Positions 41,494 through 51,622 of a stretch of 54,131 nucleotides of DNA are shown here, piece by piece. The DNA is taken from positions 1 through 54,131 of the forward strand of contig RZZS01000008.1 in assembly GCA_009929775.1 (NCBI GenBank), written 5' to 3'. How positions within the stretch are numbered: position 1 is the stretch's first letter; every line of letters begins with the position of its first letter. The position numbers and the translations under genes are program-made. The notes under the pieces are model-generated. The model had not been told where the DNA came from. It was given only the letters and a program-made list of their open reading frames with translations, and did not search any database. This stretch comes from Alphaproteobacteria bacterium (GTDB taxonomy: Bacteria > Pseudomonadota > Alphaproteobacteria > Micavibrionales > Micavibrionaceae).

Positions 41494-43129
41494 CCTCGCG
41501 TCCCACGTCATCCGCACGGTCCGCCGCAAGGCTGAACGGATGGCATGCAGCAGCCTGCTTTACAACTGGAGCCTTGGTGGCTGCGTGCCGGACGGGCTTG
41601 CGGTCAAACCCGCCGATCCGTGGCCGGGCGATATCGAGCGCGGGCGCTGGCTGTGCAGCGGTGCGTTTCGGATGGACGGCGAACAACTCGATATGCACGG
41701 CGATTACTGGGAGCCGTTCAGTGTCGGCAGCGCGTGGTACGATTTTCTCCACGGCTTCGAGTGGTTGCGTGACCTCAAGGCGCTCGGCGGCGATCAGGGC
41801 CGCAAGCAGGCGCGTAGCATGGTCGAAAACTGGATGCGCCGCTATCCGCGCTGGCACGAGGACAGCTGGAGTCCCGGCCTCACCGGAAAACGCATCGCCA
41901 TGTGGACCGCAACATACGACTTTTTCGGCGAGAGCGCCGACGACACCTTTCAGGAGGATTTTCTCGACAGCCTGATCCGCCAGAGCCGCCATCTCGGACG
42001 CAGCATCAGCGGCATGGACGGCGGCCTGGAGATCATACAGGCCTCAAAGGGGCTGGTCTACGCCGGTGCCTCACTCGCGGGATTCGAGCAGTGGATCGAA
42101 CAGGGCCTTGCCGTGCTGGAAAGGCAGATCGAGCGGCAAATCCTGACCGACGGCTGCCACGCATCGCGCAGCCCCGCTGCAACCGTTCGCGCCCTGCAAC
42201 TTCTCGTCGACGTGCGCTTTACGCTGCTGGCCGCGCGCGTCCCGGTTCCGGAAAAGCTCCAGCACGCCATCGACCGCATGAGTCCGGCCATTCGCTTCTT
42301 TCGTTATGCCGACAAGGGGCTCGCCCTGTTCAACGGGACAAACGAGGGCGACCGATCGCTGCTCGATACAGTACTTGTTCACGCCAATGCCCGGGGCAAA
42401 GCACTCAGGACTCTGCCGCATGCCGGGTTCGAGCGGGTCACGCAAGGCCGCAGCGTCCTGATTTGCGATTGCGGCGGACCGCCCGCTCCGCCGTTCGACC
42501 AGGAAGCGCACCCGGCACCTCTGGCCTTCGAATTCGTGCACGGTCGCGACCGAATTTTCGTCAACTGCGGCACGCACCCGACAAACGACGACTGGCAGGA
42601 CGTTCTGCGCGGTACCGCCGCGCACACCGCTCTCGGCATTAATTACCGCAACGCCTTCGAAATCCGCGAAGACGGCCATTTCGGTCGCAAGGCCCGCACC
42701 GTTTCATGCGAGCGGCAGGAAAGCGATGACGCGTGCCTTCTGGATGCAAGCCACGACGGTTACGCCTCGCTGAACGGCATTATCCATCGCCGACGCATGT
42801 TTTTGACGGACAACGGCGGCAGACTTGCGGGCGAGGAGACCTTGACCTGCCCCATCGGCCTCGGTCGCTCGGCGGAAGTCGCGGTGCGCTTCCACCTGCA
42901 CCCACGCGTCAACGCCTCTCTGACCCAGGACGGTCGCGAAGCCCTCATCCTTCTCCCCGGCGGTACTGGCTGGCGCTTTATCCACAATGCGGGCGAACTC
43001 GCACTCGAAGACAGCGTCTATCTTGGAAGCGAAGGAACGCCGCGTAGATCCAGACAACTCGTCATTTATGGCGTAATGGAGAGCGATTTTGCCCAGATAA
43101 AATGGTCTCTGCGTAAACAAAGCAATTAA
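41453..43129 (+). CDS. Heparinase II/III-like protein
   Basis: The 558 residues match heparinase II/III-family proteins common in alphaproteobacteria: an N-terminal helical barrel (about 50-330) and a C-terminal beta domain (about 370-558) with [21 protein letters not shown] and [12 protein letters not shown]. Activity on polysaccharides is suspected but not proven for this branch. There is no signal peptide. The start at 41453 follows AAGGAT and lies inside the end of rpe, implying coupling; 41459 is also possible. purH, which often follows, is absent. Confidence 0.85.
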   Translation: MDMPQILKPSVDASLASHVIRTVRRKAERMACSSLLYNWSLGGCVPDGLAVKPADPWPGDIERGRWLCSGAFRMDGEQLDMHGDYWEPFSVGSAWYDFLHGFEWLRDLKALGGDQGRKQARSMVENWMRRYPRWHEDSWSPGLTGKRIAMWTATYDFFGESADDTFQEDFLDSLIRQSRHLGRSISGMDGGLEIIQASKGLVYAGASLAGFEQWIEQGLAVLERQIERQILTDGCHASRSPAATVRALQLLVDVRFTLLAARVPVPEKLQHAIDRMSPAIRFFRYADKGLALFNGTNEGDRSLLDTVLVHANARGKALRTLPHAGFERVTQGRSVLICDCGGPPAPPFDQEAHPAPLAFEFVHGRDRIFVNCGTHPTNDDWQDVLRGTAAHTALGINYRNAFEIREDGHFGRKARTVSCERQESDDACLLDASHDGYASLNGIIHRRRMFLTDNGGRLAGEETLTCPIGLGRSAEVAVRFHLHPRVNASLTQDGREALILLPGGTGWRFIHNAGELALEDSVYLGSEGTPRRSRQLVIYGVMESDFAQIKWSLRKQSN

Positions 43130-43218
43130 GCTTTTCTTCAAACTTTCCATATATTATCCCATCGATCGTGTGGGGTACACGAACAAGAAAAATAATAAGA
43201 AACAAGAAAGTAAAACGT

Positions 43219-44115
43219 ATGTTCACCAACTACGTGGGTATCAGGGTTGCCGCGATCCGGCAGCGATTTCTGGAACAGAATTTTGGAGGGACAACCCGCT
43301 CGCAGGTCGACGCCCTGCTTGGGGTCATCGACGAGGGCGCGTTCTGCTTCCGGCTTGAACCATGGCACAACGTCAATATCGGCGACCGCACGGCAGCACC
43401 GATCAGCGAGATGCTGTTCCATATCCTTCATCCGCAGCGAGACCGCGTCAACATCCCGTGGACCATCGCCAGCATTTACGAAGCCGGATGCGCGCGGGAG
43501 TTCGATTCGATCATCATCGCGCTTGCCATTCAGCAGGCGGAAGCACAACAGTGCTTTCCTGTAGCGATCAACATTTCGCCGGTCTCGGCCTGCGATCGGC
43601 AGTTCTGGAGAGAGGTCGGGCCGGTCCTCGCCCGCCACAACCCGAAAAATTTCATCTTCGAATTGATAGAAGACGATTACGTCCCTGACGATGATGGCAA
43701 GGCGGTCATGACGGCGGCGCGCCGGATGGGTTACAGCTTCGCTCTCGACGACATGGAAACGGGCGACCGTGATGAAAGCCGCCTCGAATCATTCGGCGAT
43801 ATCGTTGACTTCATCAAAATTGACGGCGGCATGGTCGAAGAGTGGGAACTTGGCCTTCCGGGCCTTGTGAGCTTCGTCGACCACCTGCGCAAGAGTGCGG
43901 GCCACGCCACCTTCATCGCCGAGTGGGTCACGAGCGTCGCAAAAGCGCGCCATCTCGCCGACGTCGGTTTCAACGCTGTTCAGGGCCGTTGCCTCCCATT
44001 GAGCCGCCGCGAATTCTGCCTGCGCTACGCGCAGACTGCGCCGGTCCGCAGCCGCACGATACCGAGCGGCCCGCTCAGGGAAACCTTCTCGGACGTGCTT
44101 GAAGCGGCATTTTAG
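43219..44115 (+). CDS. Degenerate EAL-domain protein
   Basis: The 298-residue protein follows the EAL-fold: VAINISPVSA, FELIEDDYV, SFALDDMETGDRDESRLESFGD, DFIKIDGGMV, FIAEWVTS and VQGRCLPLS line up with the consensus motifs of c-di-GMP phosphodiesterases. The defining EAL triplet is not intact (EML in SEMLFHI), and a few other positions differ, so it is probably inactive or a c-di-GMP sensor. There is no membrane segment. It is preceded by about 90 bases after the heparinase-like gene. Function is inferred from fold only. Confidence 0.8.
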   Translation: MFTNYVGIRVAAIRQRFLEQNFGGTTRSQVDALLGVIDEGAFCFRLEPWHNVNIGDRTAAPISEMLFHILHPQRDRVNIPWTIASIYEAGCAREFDSIIIALAIQQAEAQQCFPVAINISPVSACDRQFWREVGPVLARHNPKNFIFELIEDDYVPDDDGKAVMTAARRMGYSFALDDMETGDRDESRLESFGDIVDFIKIDGGMVEEWELGLPGLVSFVDHLRKSAGHATFIAEWVTSVAKARHLADVGFNAVQGRCLPLSRREFCLRYAQTAPVRSRTIPSGPLRETFSDVLEAAF

Positions 44116-44181
44116 AAGCACGTGCTTGCAAAATTATAAACAACGCCTTATTGTTTTCCAGAATATTAGAGAGGCTGGAGA

Positions 44182-44832
44182 ATGGCAAACGAAACGCCTG
44201 CCGCATGGCAAAGAGCAAAACAGATTTTGGCCGATATTATAAGAATGGCAGGCTATGACTGTCCGGAAAGAGCTTTTTCCGATCCAGAGACCGAAACATC
44301 GTTCAACCTTCTCGGTATGGAATTTGCCAGAGTGATTGACCCCGATATGGTCCGGCGCATCCCGACACCGCAGGGACATACGCCGCCCACGCTTGTCGCG
44401 CCTGTAAAGAAAGCCAAAGACAGGCTCGAGGGCCAATCGCCAGACTTCATGCAGGTCCTGAAAAATCCCTGGGCATTTGGGAACGTTCTGGCCATATCGC
44501 TTCCTGATTTGACGAGCCGTGAAAAAAGCGAAATCTTTCCACCAGGGCGGCAGGACACCAGGACACTGCAGGATATTTTTGCGAACCAATTGCCTACAGA
44601 AGCCTTCGTCGTCATGAACAGCGGCGATATCGTCCATTATCCCCTGACTGCCATGGAAGCGTTAGATGTGTCCGCTGCACACCGGAGAAAAGGCCCTTTT
44701 GCAGACCGCAAACTTTATACCATCGCTGAATTGCATGAAGGGTTGCGCGTTCTTTACCAGAGAGGCCAAATGCCAAACTTCTCTCACAATGACGCGTTAA
44801 CTCCTGACGCACCCGCGCTCATTCCGTCATAA
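44182..44832 (+). CDS. Unknown cytoplasmic protein
   Basis: The 216 residues have no signal peptide, no membrane segment and no family that I recognise. The N-terminal 50 residues look helical (AKQILADIIRMAGYDCPERAF); a middle section is proline-rich; a C-terminal part reads LYTIAELHEGLRVLYQRG. It lies 66 bases after the EAL-like protein on the same strand, so they may be cotranscribed, and 74 bases before radA. Codon use appears normal for the window. Confidence 0.65.
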   Translation: MANETPAAWQRAKQILADIIRMAGYDCPERAFSDPETETSFNLLGMEFARVIDPDMVRRIPTPQGHTPPTLVAPVKKAKDRLEGQSPDFMQVLKNPWAFGNVLAISLPDLTSREKSEIFPPGRQDTRTLQDIFANQLPTEAFVVMNSGDIVHYPLTAMEALDVSAAHRRKGPFADRKLYTIAELHEGLRVLYQRGQMPNFSHNDALTPDAPALIPS

Positions 44833-44906
44833 TATCGCCTTCCTCCATCAGACGTATAATTCTAAAACACACTTGATCGCGAGTCATGCTGCTATAAGCT
44901 CTCCGT

Positions 44907-46304
44907 ATGGCAACGAAATCCCAACGAAATTATGTCTGCCAGTCCTGCGGCGCGGCGCATACGCGCTGGGGCGGCAAGTGCGATGCGTGCGGAGAGTGGA
45001 ATTCGCTGGCCGAGGAAATCACCGAAACGGCCATGCCCAAAGGACTCGGAAGCGCCAAGGCGAGAGGACGGGCCATCCACCTGACCAGGCTGCACGACGA
45101 AAACCACAAGCAGCCGCCACGCAACGTCACCGGCATCAAGGAATTCGACCGTGTCACAGGCGGCGGGCTGGTGCCCGGCTCGGCCATACTCATCGGCGGC
45201 GATCCGGGTATCGGCAAGTCTACGCTCCTGTTACAGATCAGTTGCATCCTCGCGAACAAGGGCGTCACTTGCGCGTACATCTCAGGGGAGGAGGCCGTCG
45301 ACCAAATCCGCCTGCGGGCACAACGACTTGGGCTTGAGAAGGCTTCGCTCGCGCTCGCCGCCGCGACCAGCGTCCGCGACATCGTTGCCACGATGGAAGA
45401 CCCGGCGCTCGGCATTGAGTTGATGATCATTGATTCGATCCAGACCATGTTCGTCGACACGGTCGAAAGCGCTCCCGGCACGGTCACGCAAGTACGCACC
45501 TCCGCCGCGGAGATCATTCGCGCCGCCAAGAAGCGCAACGTCACCGTTATGTTCGTCGGCCACGTTACAAAAGAAGGCACGATCGCAGGTCCGCGCGTGC
45601 TCGAGCACATCGTCGACACGGTCCTTTATTTCGAAGGTGACCGCGGTCACCAGTTCCGAATCCTTCGCGCCATCAAGAACCGCTTCGGTCCCACGGACGA
45701 GATCGGTGTGTTCGAAATGATGCACACAGGCTTACAGGAAGTCGAAAACCCGTCCGCTCTTTTCCTCTCCCAGCGACAGGACAACGTCACCGGGAGCGCC
45801 GTGCTCGCCGCTCTCGAAGGCTCCAGGCCGGTTCTTGTGGAAGTGCAGGCGCTCGTTGCGCCCACGTCGTTCGGAACGCCACGCCGGGCGGTGATCGGCT
45901 GGGACTCGAACCGGCTCGCAATGATTCTCGCCGTATTGGAAGCGCGTTGCGGCCTTCAGTTCTCCGGCGCGGACGTATATCTAAACATCGCGGGCGGCAT
46001 CCGCATTAACGAACCGGCCGCCGACATGGCCGTCGCCGCCGCGCTGGTCAGTTCGCTCTCCGGCTACGCGCTGCCGTCGCAAACTGTCTTTTTCGGGGAG
46101 ATCGGCCTTTCAGGCGAAACGCGGCCTGTCGCGCAGGCGGCGCTCCGCCTTAAGGAAGCCGCCAAGCTTGGCTTCGAAAAAGCAGTTATCGCCTCCCGCC
46201 ACAAGGAAACCAAAGGCGACCCGTTGAAGGCCGACGAAGTCAAACACCTTTTGGACATGATCGACCTGATCGCGCAGGGCGAGAAAGCGTACGCGCGGGG
46301 ATGA
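44907..46304 (+). CDS. radA: DNA repair protein RadA/Sms
   Basis: RadA is a RecA-like ATPase with a helicase role in recombination branch migration. The 465 residues begin with the zinc finger C11, C14, C25, C28 in YVCQSCGAAHTRWGGKCDACGEW, then Walker A GGDPGIGKST (97-106), the KNRFGPTDE motif near residue 250 and a C-terminal Lon-protease-like domain. Length is normal. cvpA follows after 125 bases. Confidence 0.96.
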   Translation: MATKSQRNYVCQSCGAAHTRWGGKCDACGEWNSLAEEITETAMPKGLGSAKARGRAIHLTRLHDENHKQPPRNVTGIKEFDRVTGGGLVPGSAILIGGDPGIGKSTLLLQISCILANKGVTCAYISGEEAVDQIRLRAQRLGLEKASLALAAATSVRDIVATMEDPALGIELMIIDSIQTMFVDTVESAPGTVTQVRTSAAEIIRAAKKRNVTVMFVGHVTKEGTIAGPRVLEHIVDTVLYFEGDRGHQFRILRAIKNRFGPTDEIGVFEMMHTGLQEVENPSALFLSQRQDNVTGSAVLAALEGSRPVLVEVQALVAPTSFGTPRRAVIGWDSNRLAMILAVLEARCGLQFSGADVYLNIAGGIRINEPAADMAVAAALVSSLSGYALPSQTVFFGEIGLSGETRPVAQAALRLKEAAKLGFEKAVIASRHKETKGDPLKADEVKHLLDMIDLIAQGEKAYARG

Positions 46305-46362
46305 TCCCGTCGAACGGGGGCCCTGTCCGGGAAGCAGAAGCCTGTTGCACATCAGACAAAAC

Positions 46363-46391
46363 TTGCAAAGTCGCCTGATATTGCCTATTTA
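46363..46391 (+). promoter_or_regulatory. Possible promoter of cvpA-purF
   Basis: TTGCAA (46363-46368) and TATTTA (46386-46391) are separated by 17 bases, 39 bases before the cvpA ATG. It is consistent with a sigma-70 promoter for cvpA and purF; the match is moderate. Confidence 0.35.
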
Positions 46392-46429
46392 TCGACATTC
46401 TATAGCAACCGGACTGGCGTTCCGACCAA

Positions 46430-47140
46430 ATGATCATCGACCTCGTCGTCATCGCGGCTCTTCTCGTTTCCGCCCTTGTCGCGTTCTTGCGCGGATTTAT
46501 CCGCGAAGTTCTGACGATTATCGGAGTTGTCGGCGGTTTTTTTGCCGCCGTGTTCGGCGGCCCGCTCCTTGCAAAGGTTGTCGCGAACTGGCTTGCCCCC
46601 GACAACGAGGGAGAGTCCGAAAAACTTTTTGGTGCAATACCTTACGACATGGCGGCCGATGCCATTGCCTACAGCCTGATTTTCATCGTCGTGGTCATCG
46701 TTCTGTCCGTCGCGAGCCACTTCATCGCCAAGACTGCCAGCGAGATCGGCCTCGGACCGATCGACCGCACGCTCGGCGTGATTTTCGGTCTTCTTCGGGG
46801 GATAATTCTCCTCGGGCTGCTATACATGCCAGTTCATCTGCTTGTTGCCGATGAAACGAAGAAAGAATGGTTCGAGGGAAGCCACACGATGTTTTATCTC
46901 GAATGGACCGCGGAAGCGCTCGCCAGCTTCCTGCCCGAAGATTTTGACGCGCGGAAGACTGGCGAGGATGCCGTCGGCGAGACGCGCGAAAAGCTGGAGA
47001 AACTCGATCTTCTTGGCAAGGATAGCGATGAAGCCGAAAAGACACAGGATTCACCGGAGGGCGGCGAGAGCGTCGGGTACGAAGAAGACCAGCGCCAGAA
47101 GCTCGACCGGCTTATTGAAGACGAAAACCTCAACCGGTAA
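46430..47140 (+). CDS. cvpA: CvpA-family membrane protein
   Basis: CvpA family proteins have four membrane helices; the name comes from colicin V production, and the real role is still unclear. The 236 residues show IIDLVVIAALLVSALVAFLRGFIREVLTIIG in the first half and GPIDRTLGVIFGLLRGIILL later, followed by a long acidic tail (residues 165-236). Its position directly before purF, with 6 bases between, is the common bacterial arrangement. Confidence 0.93.
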   Translation: MIIDLVVIAALLVSALVAFLRGFIREVLTIIGVVGGFFAAVFGGPLLAKVVANWLAPDNEGESEKLFGAIPYDMAADAIAYSLIFIVVVIVLSVASHFIAKTASEIGLGPIDRTLGVIFGLLRGIILLGLLYMPVHLLVADETKKEWFEGSHTMFYLEWTAEALASFLPEDFDARKTGEDAVGETREKLEKLDLLGKDSDEAEKTQDSPEGGESVGYEEDQRQKLDRLIEDENLNR

Positions 47141-47146
47141 AGGCCT

Positions 47147-48604
47147 ATGATCCCTTCTCACGACGACAAGCTGCACGAGGAGTGCGGCGTTTTCGGTGTT
47201 TTCGCCCATGACGATGCGGCAGCCCTGACAGCGCTCGGCCTCCATGCGCTCCAGCACCGCGGACAGGAAGCCTGCGGAATTATCACCAGCGACGGCGCCA
47301 GTTTCTATTCAAAGCGCGCTCTCGGTCTCGTTGAAAGCACGTTCAGCGACGCAAATACGATCAGCCACCTGAAAGGGCGAGCGGCGATCGGACATAACCG
47401 TTACGCAACCACGGGCGAAGGCTCAATGCGCAACGTCCAGCCGCTGTTTGCGGACCTCGCCTTCGGCGGCTTCGCGATCGCTCATAACGGGAACCTCACG
47501 AACCCGAACACGTTGCGGCAAACTCTCGTCCAGCGAGGGGCTATTTTCCAGTCGACGACGGACACGGAAGTCATCGTTCACTTGATGGCTTTCTCGCAGC
47601 AGAAGTCCGTCGAGGACAGGCTCGTCGACGCCCTGCACCAGGTCGAAGGCGCCTACTCGCTCGTCGCCCTGTCCGACGGACAGCTCATCGGCGTACGGGA
47701 CCCGCACGGCGTACGCCCGCTTGTCCTCGGCGAACTTGGCGGGGCCCACATTCTGGCAAGCGAGAGCTGTGCACTCGACATCATCGGCGCTGAATTCGTC
47801 CGCGACATCGCGCCTGGTGAAATGGTCGTCATCACAGAAGACGGCATCACCAGCAAGCGCCCGTTCGAACAAGCCTGCGCCCGCTTCTGTATTTTTGAGT
47901 ACATCTATTTTGCGCGGCCAGACAGTTTCATGGAAAACCGTTCCGTCTACGAGATGCGCAAGCTGATCGGCGCCGAGCTGGCAAAAGAAGCCCCCTGCCC
48001 CGAAGCCGATTATATCGTCCCTGTCCCGGACAGCGGTGTCCCGGCGGCCATAGGCTTTGCCGAGGCGTGCGGGAAGCCGTTCGAACTTGGCATCATCCGC
48101 AACCACTATGTCGGGCGGACCTTCATCGAGCCGACCGACCAGATCCGGCACCTCGGCGTCAAGCTCAAGCACAATGCCAACCGCGCGTACATTCGGGGGA
48201 AGAAGATCGTTCTTGTCGACGACTCCATCGTACGCGGTACAACTTCACGCAAGATCGTCGACATGGTGCGGCAGGGTGGCGCGACCGAGGTACATATGCG
48301 CATTTCCTCCCCCCCGATCACGCATAGCTGTTTTTACGGTATCGACACGCCATCAACGAACGAACTGCTCGCTCACAAGTACAGCGTCGAGGAAATTGCC
48401 ACGCAGATCGGCGTCGATTCGCTCGCCTACATCTCCCCGGACGGGCTCTATCGCGCCGTCGGCGAAGCGCGACGAAACCCGGATGCACCGCAATTCTGCG
48501 ACGCCTGCTTTACGGGCGAATACCCGATCCGTCTCACTGACAGCGAAAATCATCGCTGCAAGGACAAAGTCACAAACCTCGCAGGACGCCGGATCCGGGC
48601 GTGA
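47147..48604 (+). CDS. purF: Amidophosphoribosyltransferase
   Basis: PurF commits PRPP to purine synthesis. The 485 residues have an N-terminal glutaminase domain after a propeptide (MIPSHDDKLHEECGVFGV with C13 as the nucleophile) and a phosphoribosyltransferase domain with the PRPP loop VLVDDSIVRGTTSRKIVDMV. Cysteines near ARFCIFEYIYF, THSCFYGID and FCDACFTGEYP match the iron-sulfur ligands of the Bacillus-type enzyme. It follows cvpA in the usual order. Next gene overlaps by 4 bases. Confidence 0.96.
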   Translation: MIPSHDDKLHEECGVFGVFAHDDAAALTALGLHALQHRGQEACGIITSDGASFYSKRALGLVESTFSDANTISHLKGRAAIGHNRYATTGEGSMRNVQPLFADLAFGGFAIAHNGNLTNPNTLRQTLVQRGAIFQSTTDTEVIVHLMAFSQQKSVEDRLVDALHQVEGAYSLVALSDGQLIGVRDPHGVRPLVLGELGGAHILASESCALDIIGAEFVRDIAPGEMVVITEDGITSKRPFEQACARFCIFEYIYFARPDSFMENRSVYEMRKLIGAELAKEAPCPEADYIVPVPDSGVPAAIGFAEACGKPFELGIIRNHYVGRTFIEPTDQIRHLGVKLKHNANRAYIRGKKIVLVDDSIVRGTTSRKIVDMVRQGGATEVHMRISSPPITHSCFYGIDTPSTNELLAHKYSVEEIATQIGVDSLAYISPDGLYRAVGEARRNPDAPQFCDACFTGEYPIRLTDSENHRCKDKVTNLAGRRIRA

Positions 48605-49302
48605 AGTTGCTCGACGGGCGTGTTGCCCTTGTGACTGGCGCATCGCACGGGATCGGCAGGGCGGTCGCCAAAATGTACGCGGATAGCGGCGCATATGTGT
48701 TAGCGCTTTCACGTTCACACGACACTTTGCACGAAACGGTGGATGACATAAGCCGCCGGGGCGGACGCGCGGATGCGATCATCGCCGATCTCGCCGATCC
48801 ATCCGCCGCGAATGATCTGGCGGCCCGCATTCTCCAACAGGTCGGCAAGCTCGATATTCTTGTGGCCAACGCAGCCATGCTCGGACCGATGGCCCGACTC
48901 GCCGAAACTGACGGGGCGGCGTGGGAAGAGGTTTTCAACCTTAATCTTCACGGAAATTTCCGGCTTGTCAAAGCGCTCGATCCGCTCCTTCAGGAGTCAG
49001 ACGCAGGCCGGGCGATCTTCGTTTCGAGCGGCGTGGCGAGGACCTGCAAGGCAGGGTGGGGAGCGTACGCCGCCAGCAAGGCGGCCCTTGAGGCGCTTGC
49101 GAAAATCTACGCGAATGAGACGATAGACACGAACCTGAGAGTAAACGTCGTCGATCCGGGTCGGGTACGCACCGCAATGCGCGCCGCCGCCTATCCCTAT
49201 GAACATCCGATGACGCTCCCCGCGCCGGAGGACATGACCGGCGTGTTTCTGGAGCTGGCCTCGCCGCAATGCGCGCATCACGGCGAGACGCTCAAGGCCT
49301 GA
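48601..49302 (+). CDS. Short-chain dehydrogenase/reductase
   Basis: This 233-residue SDR has the nucleotide-binding TGASHGIG near residue 13 and the catalytic serine with Y-x3-K (VSSGVARTCKAGWGAYAASKAALEAL). It uses NAD(P)H; the substrate is unknown. It starts with GTG in a GTGA overlap with the purF stop, so it is translationally coupled to purF. The pairing of an SDR with purF occurs in other alphaproteobacteria. It converges on the MscS gene with 11 bases between stops. Confidence 0.88.
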   Translation: MKLLDGRVALVTGASHGIGRAVAKMYADSGAYVLALSRSHDTLHETVDDISRRGGRADAIIADLADPSAANDLAARILQQVGKLDILVANAAMLGPMARLAETDGAAWEEVFNLNLHGNFRLVKALDPLLQESDAGRAIFVSSGVARTCKAGWGAYAASKAALEALAKIYANETIDTNLRVNVVDPGRVRTAMRAAAYPYEHPMTLPAPEDMTGVFLELASPQCAHHGETLKA

Positions 49303-49313
49303 GAGGAAAGCGG

Positions 49314-50156
49314 TCAGGCCGCTTTCTTCGTACCGCTGCTCTTGGTGCTTTTGGCTTCCTCGACCATATGCAGCGTACGGGTCGGGAACGGAATGGTAAG
49401 ACCGTTCTTGTCGAGCGCCTCCTTGATGGCCTTCTTCATATCCCACTGAAGCTGCCAGTAATCCGACGACGGGCTCCAGACTCGCAAAATCAGGTCGACC
49501 GAAAAATCGCCCATGTTCGAAACCATAATCTGGGGCATGCGGCCTTCCTCGCGGATCAGGCGGGTTTCCTTGTCGATAACGCCATCAAGAACCTTCATTG
49601 CCTTGTCGATGTCGTCGCTGTAGGAAATGGAGACAACGAAATCCTGGCGCCGCTCGCCATTCCTGGAATAATTGTATATGTCCGAATTCCAGATCGAGCT
49701 GTTCGGCGCGAAAATATAGACGTTATCAGGTGTCGCCAGTTCCGTGCCAAACAGGCCAAGCGACTTCACCGTCCCGCCGATACCACCGAACGTAATGTAG
49801 TCGCCGACATTGAAAGGACGAAGAATGAGCAGCATCATTCCCGCGGCCACATTGCTGAGCGTTCCCTGCAGCGCAAGACCAATGGCAAGACCGGCCGCGC
49901 CGAGCACGGCGATCAGGGAAGCCGTCTGGATACCGAACTGGGCGAGCACCGTCACGATGGCCACAGCAAACACTGCATATTTCGCGAGACCGCTCAGAAA
50001 GACACAAAGCGTCTGATCCATGGTCTTGACGGCCTGCACCCTGCGGGCGAGCCAGTTCCCGATCATCCAGCCTGCGATCAGAACGAGAATCGCACCAAGC
50101 ACACGGACGCCCCAGACTGTCACAAGGGCAATAACAGATTCTGTTGTAATTTCCAT
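49314..50156 (-). CDS. MscS-family channel, small
   Basis: The 280 residues have three membrane helices and the MscS pore and beta domain: GTLSNVAAGMMLLILRPFNVGDYITFGGIGGTVKSLGLFGTELATPDNVYIFAPNSSIWNSDI, of which the beta signature and PNS motif are diagnostic. It ends in a lysine-rich tail. It probably gates at high tension to release osmolytes. It lies between der and the SDR gene. The second family member at 12056-12943 has different sequence in the pore region. Confidence 0.92.
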   Translation of the reverse strand: MEITTESVIALVTVWGVRVLGAILVLIAGWMIGNWLARRVQAVKTMDQTLCVFLSGLAKYAVFAVAIVTVLAQFGIQTASLIAVLGAAGLAIGLALQGTLSNVAAGMMLLILRPFNVGDYITFGGIGGTVKSLGLFGTELATPDNVYIFAPNSSIWNSDIYNYSRNGERRQDFVVSISYSDDIDKAMKVLDGVIDKETRLIREEGRMPQIMVSNMGDFSVDLILRVWSPSSDYWQLQWDMKKAIKEALDKNGLTIPFPTRTLHMVEEAKSTKSSGTKKAA

Positions 50157-50191
50157 CGCTTATTCCTCATGTAAGTTGTTGTATAAAAGTT

Positions 50192-51610
50192 CTACACATA
50201 GGGGTTTTTGCTGGTTCTGACCAGCAAGCGGACCGGCACAGAGCCGATTCCGAACTGCTCTCGCAGGCCGTTAATCAGATAGCGCCGATACGTGTCGGGG
50301 AAATCCTGCGGCCGCGAAACCCATACCGCGAAGGTCGGCGGACGGGTTTTGATCTGGGTCATGTACCGAACCTTGTTCGGCCGTCCCTGACTGAGCGGCG
50401 GCGGATAGGCCTGCGTAGCCATAGCCAGCCAGCGGTTCAGTTTCGCCGTCGGTATGCGCGCGTTCCAGGTCCCGTATGCGTCCAGCACGGTCCGCATCAA
50501 CTTGTCGATATTCGTGCCCTTCAGCGCTGAAAGAGTCAGCATCGGTACATTTTTAAGCTGGGCGAGCGAATGCTGGAGCTTGTAGTCAATGTCCAGCAGA
50601 ATTTCTTTTTTCTCGCCGACGCTATCCCACTTGTTCACCGCCAGCACCATCGCACGGCCTTCTTCGATGATGTGCTGGGCAATGGCCAGATCCTGCTTTT
50701 CGAGCGCCATGTTGCCGTCTACGACGAGAACAACGACCTGCGCGAGCCGGATCGCACGCATCGAATCCTCGACCGCCATGCGCTCGAGCTTCCGGTCGAT
50801 CTTCGATTTACGCCGCAGCCCCGCCGTGTCGACCAGCCGGACCTTGCGCCCGTCATAGTCCCAGTCGACCGCGATGGCGTCCCGTGTCACGCCCGCTTCC
50901 GGGCCGGTCATGACGCGTTCGTCCTTCAGAATTGCATTCAGAAGCGTCGACTTGCCGACATTCGGCCGTCCCACGATGGCGATCTTGACGGCTTTTTCCT
51001 CTTCGACATCTTCGAATTCGAAGTCTTCAACCCCCTCGATGGCGTCAAGGCCGGAGTCTCCCTCGCCGCGCCCCTCTTGTGAGGCAGCGGCAACGGACGC
51101 CGTTTCCGGTTCGTCCGGGGGGAAATAGGGTGCGAAGGCGTGGTAGATATCCTCGATTCCGTGGCCGTGCGCCGCCGAGATCGGAATCGGCTCGCCAAGC
51201 CCGAGCGACCAGGCTTCGGCCATGCCCGCTTCCGCCGCTGCCTCGTTTTCGCATTTGTTGACAGCCAGCGCCACCGGCTTGCCTGTCTTGCGCACCCATG
51301 TTGCAAAATGCCCGTCGGTCGGCGTCAGGCCCGCGCGCCCGTCAACGACGAACAGCACCGCATCCGCGTGTTCCAGCGCATGCTCGGTCTGACGGCGCAT
51401 GCGGCCCTGAATGGACTCGTCGAAACTTTCCTCGAGCCCGGCCGTATCGATTATCCGCACCGGCTCGCCCAAAAGCCAGCCCTCCGCCTCCCGCCAGTCC
51501 CGCGTCACGCCCGGCGTATCGTCGACAATCGCGAGCTTCTTCTTCGCAAGCCGATTAAACAGGGTCGATTTCCCGACATTCGGCCGGCCGACAATGGCAA
51601 TGGTAAACAT
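50192..51610 (-). CDS. der: GTPase Der (EngA), 50S assembly
   Basis: Der has two GTPase domains in tandem and helps assemble 50S ribosomes. The 472 residues begin FTIAIVGRPNVGKST and repeat IAIVGRPNVGKST near residue 210; both have DTAGL, and NKCE and NKWD for guanine recognition. A KH-like C-terminal domain ends in VRTSKNPYV. The start at 51610 is preferred over 51622 because a GAAGG site precedes it. An acidic linker (residues about 175-205) joins the two domains. bamB is upstream on the same strand with 250 bases between. Confidence 0.95.
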   Translation of the reverse strand: MFTIAIVGRPNVGKSTLFNRLAKKKLAIVDDTPGVTRDWREAEGWLLGEPVRIIDTAGLEESFDESIQGRMRRQTEHALEHADAVLFVVDGRAGLTPTDGHFATWVRKTGKPVALAVNKCENEAAAEAGMAEAWSLGLGEPIPISAAHGHGIEDIYHAFAPYFPPDEPETASVAAASQEGRGEGDSGLDAIEGVEDFEFEDVEEEKAVKIAIVGRPNVGKSTLLNAILKDERVMTGPEAGVTRDAIAVDWDYDGRKVRLVDTAGLRRKSKIDRKLERMAVEDSMRAIRLAQVVVLVVDGNMALEKQDLAIAQHIIEEGRAMVLAVNKWDSVGEKKEILLDIDYKLQHSLAQLKNVPMLTLSALKGTNIDKLMRTVLDAYGTWNARIPTAKLNRWLAMATQAYPPPLSQGRPNKVRYMTQIKTRPPTFAVWVSRPQDFPDTYRRYLINGLREQFGIGSVPVRLLVRTSKNPYV

Positions 51611-51622
51611 GGCTGCCTTCAT

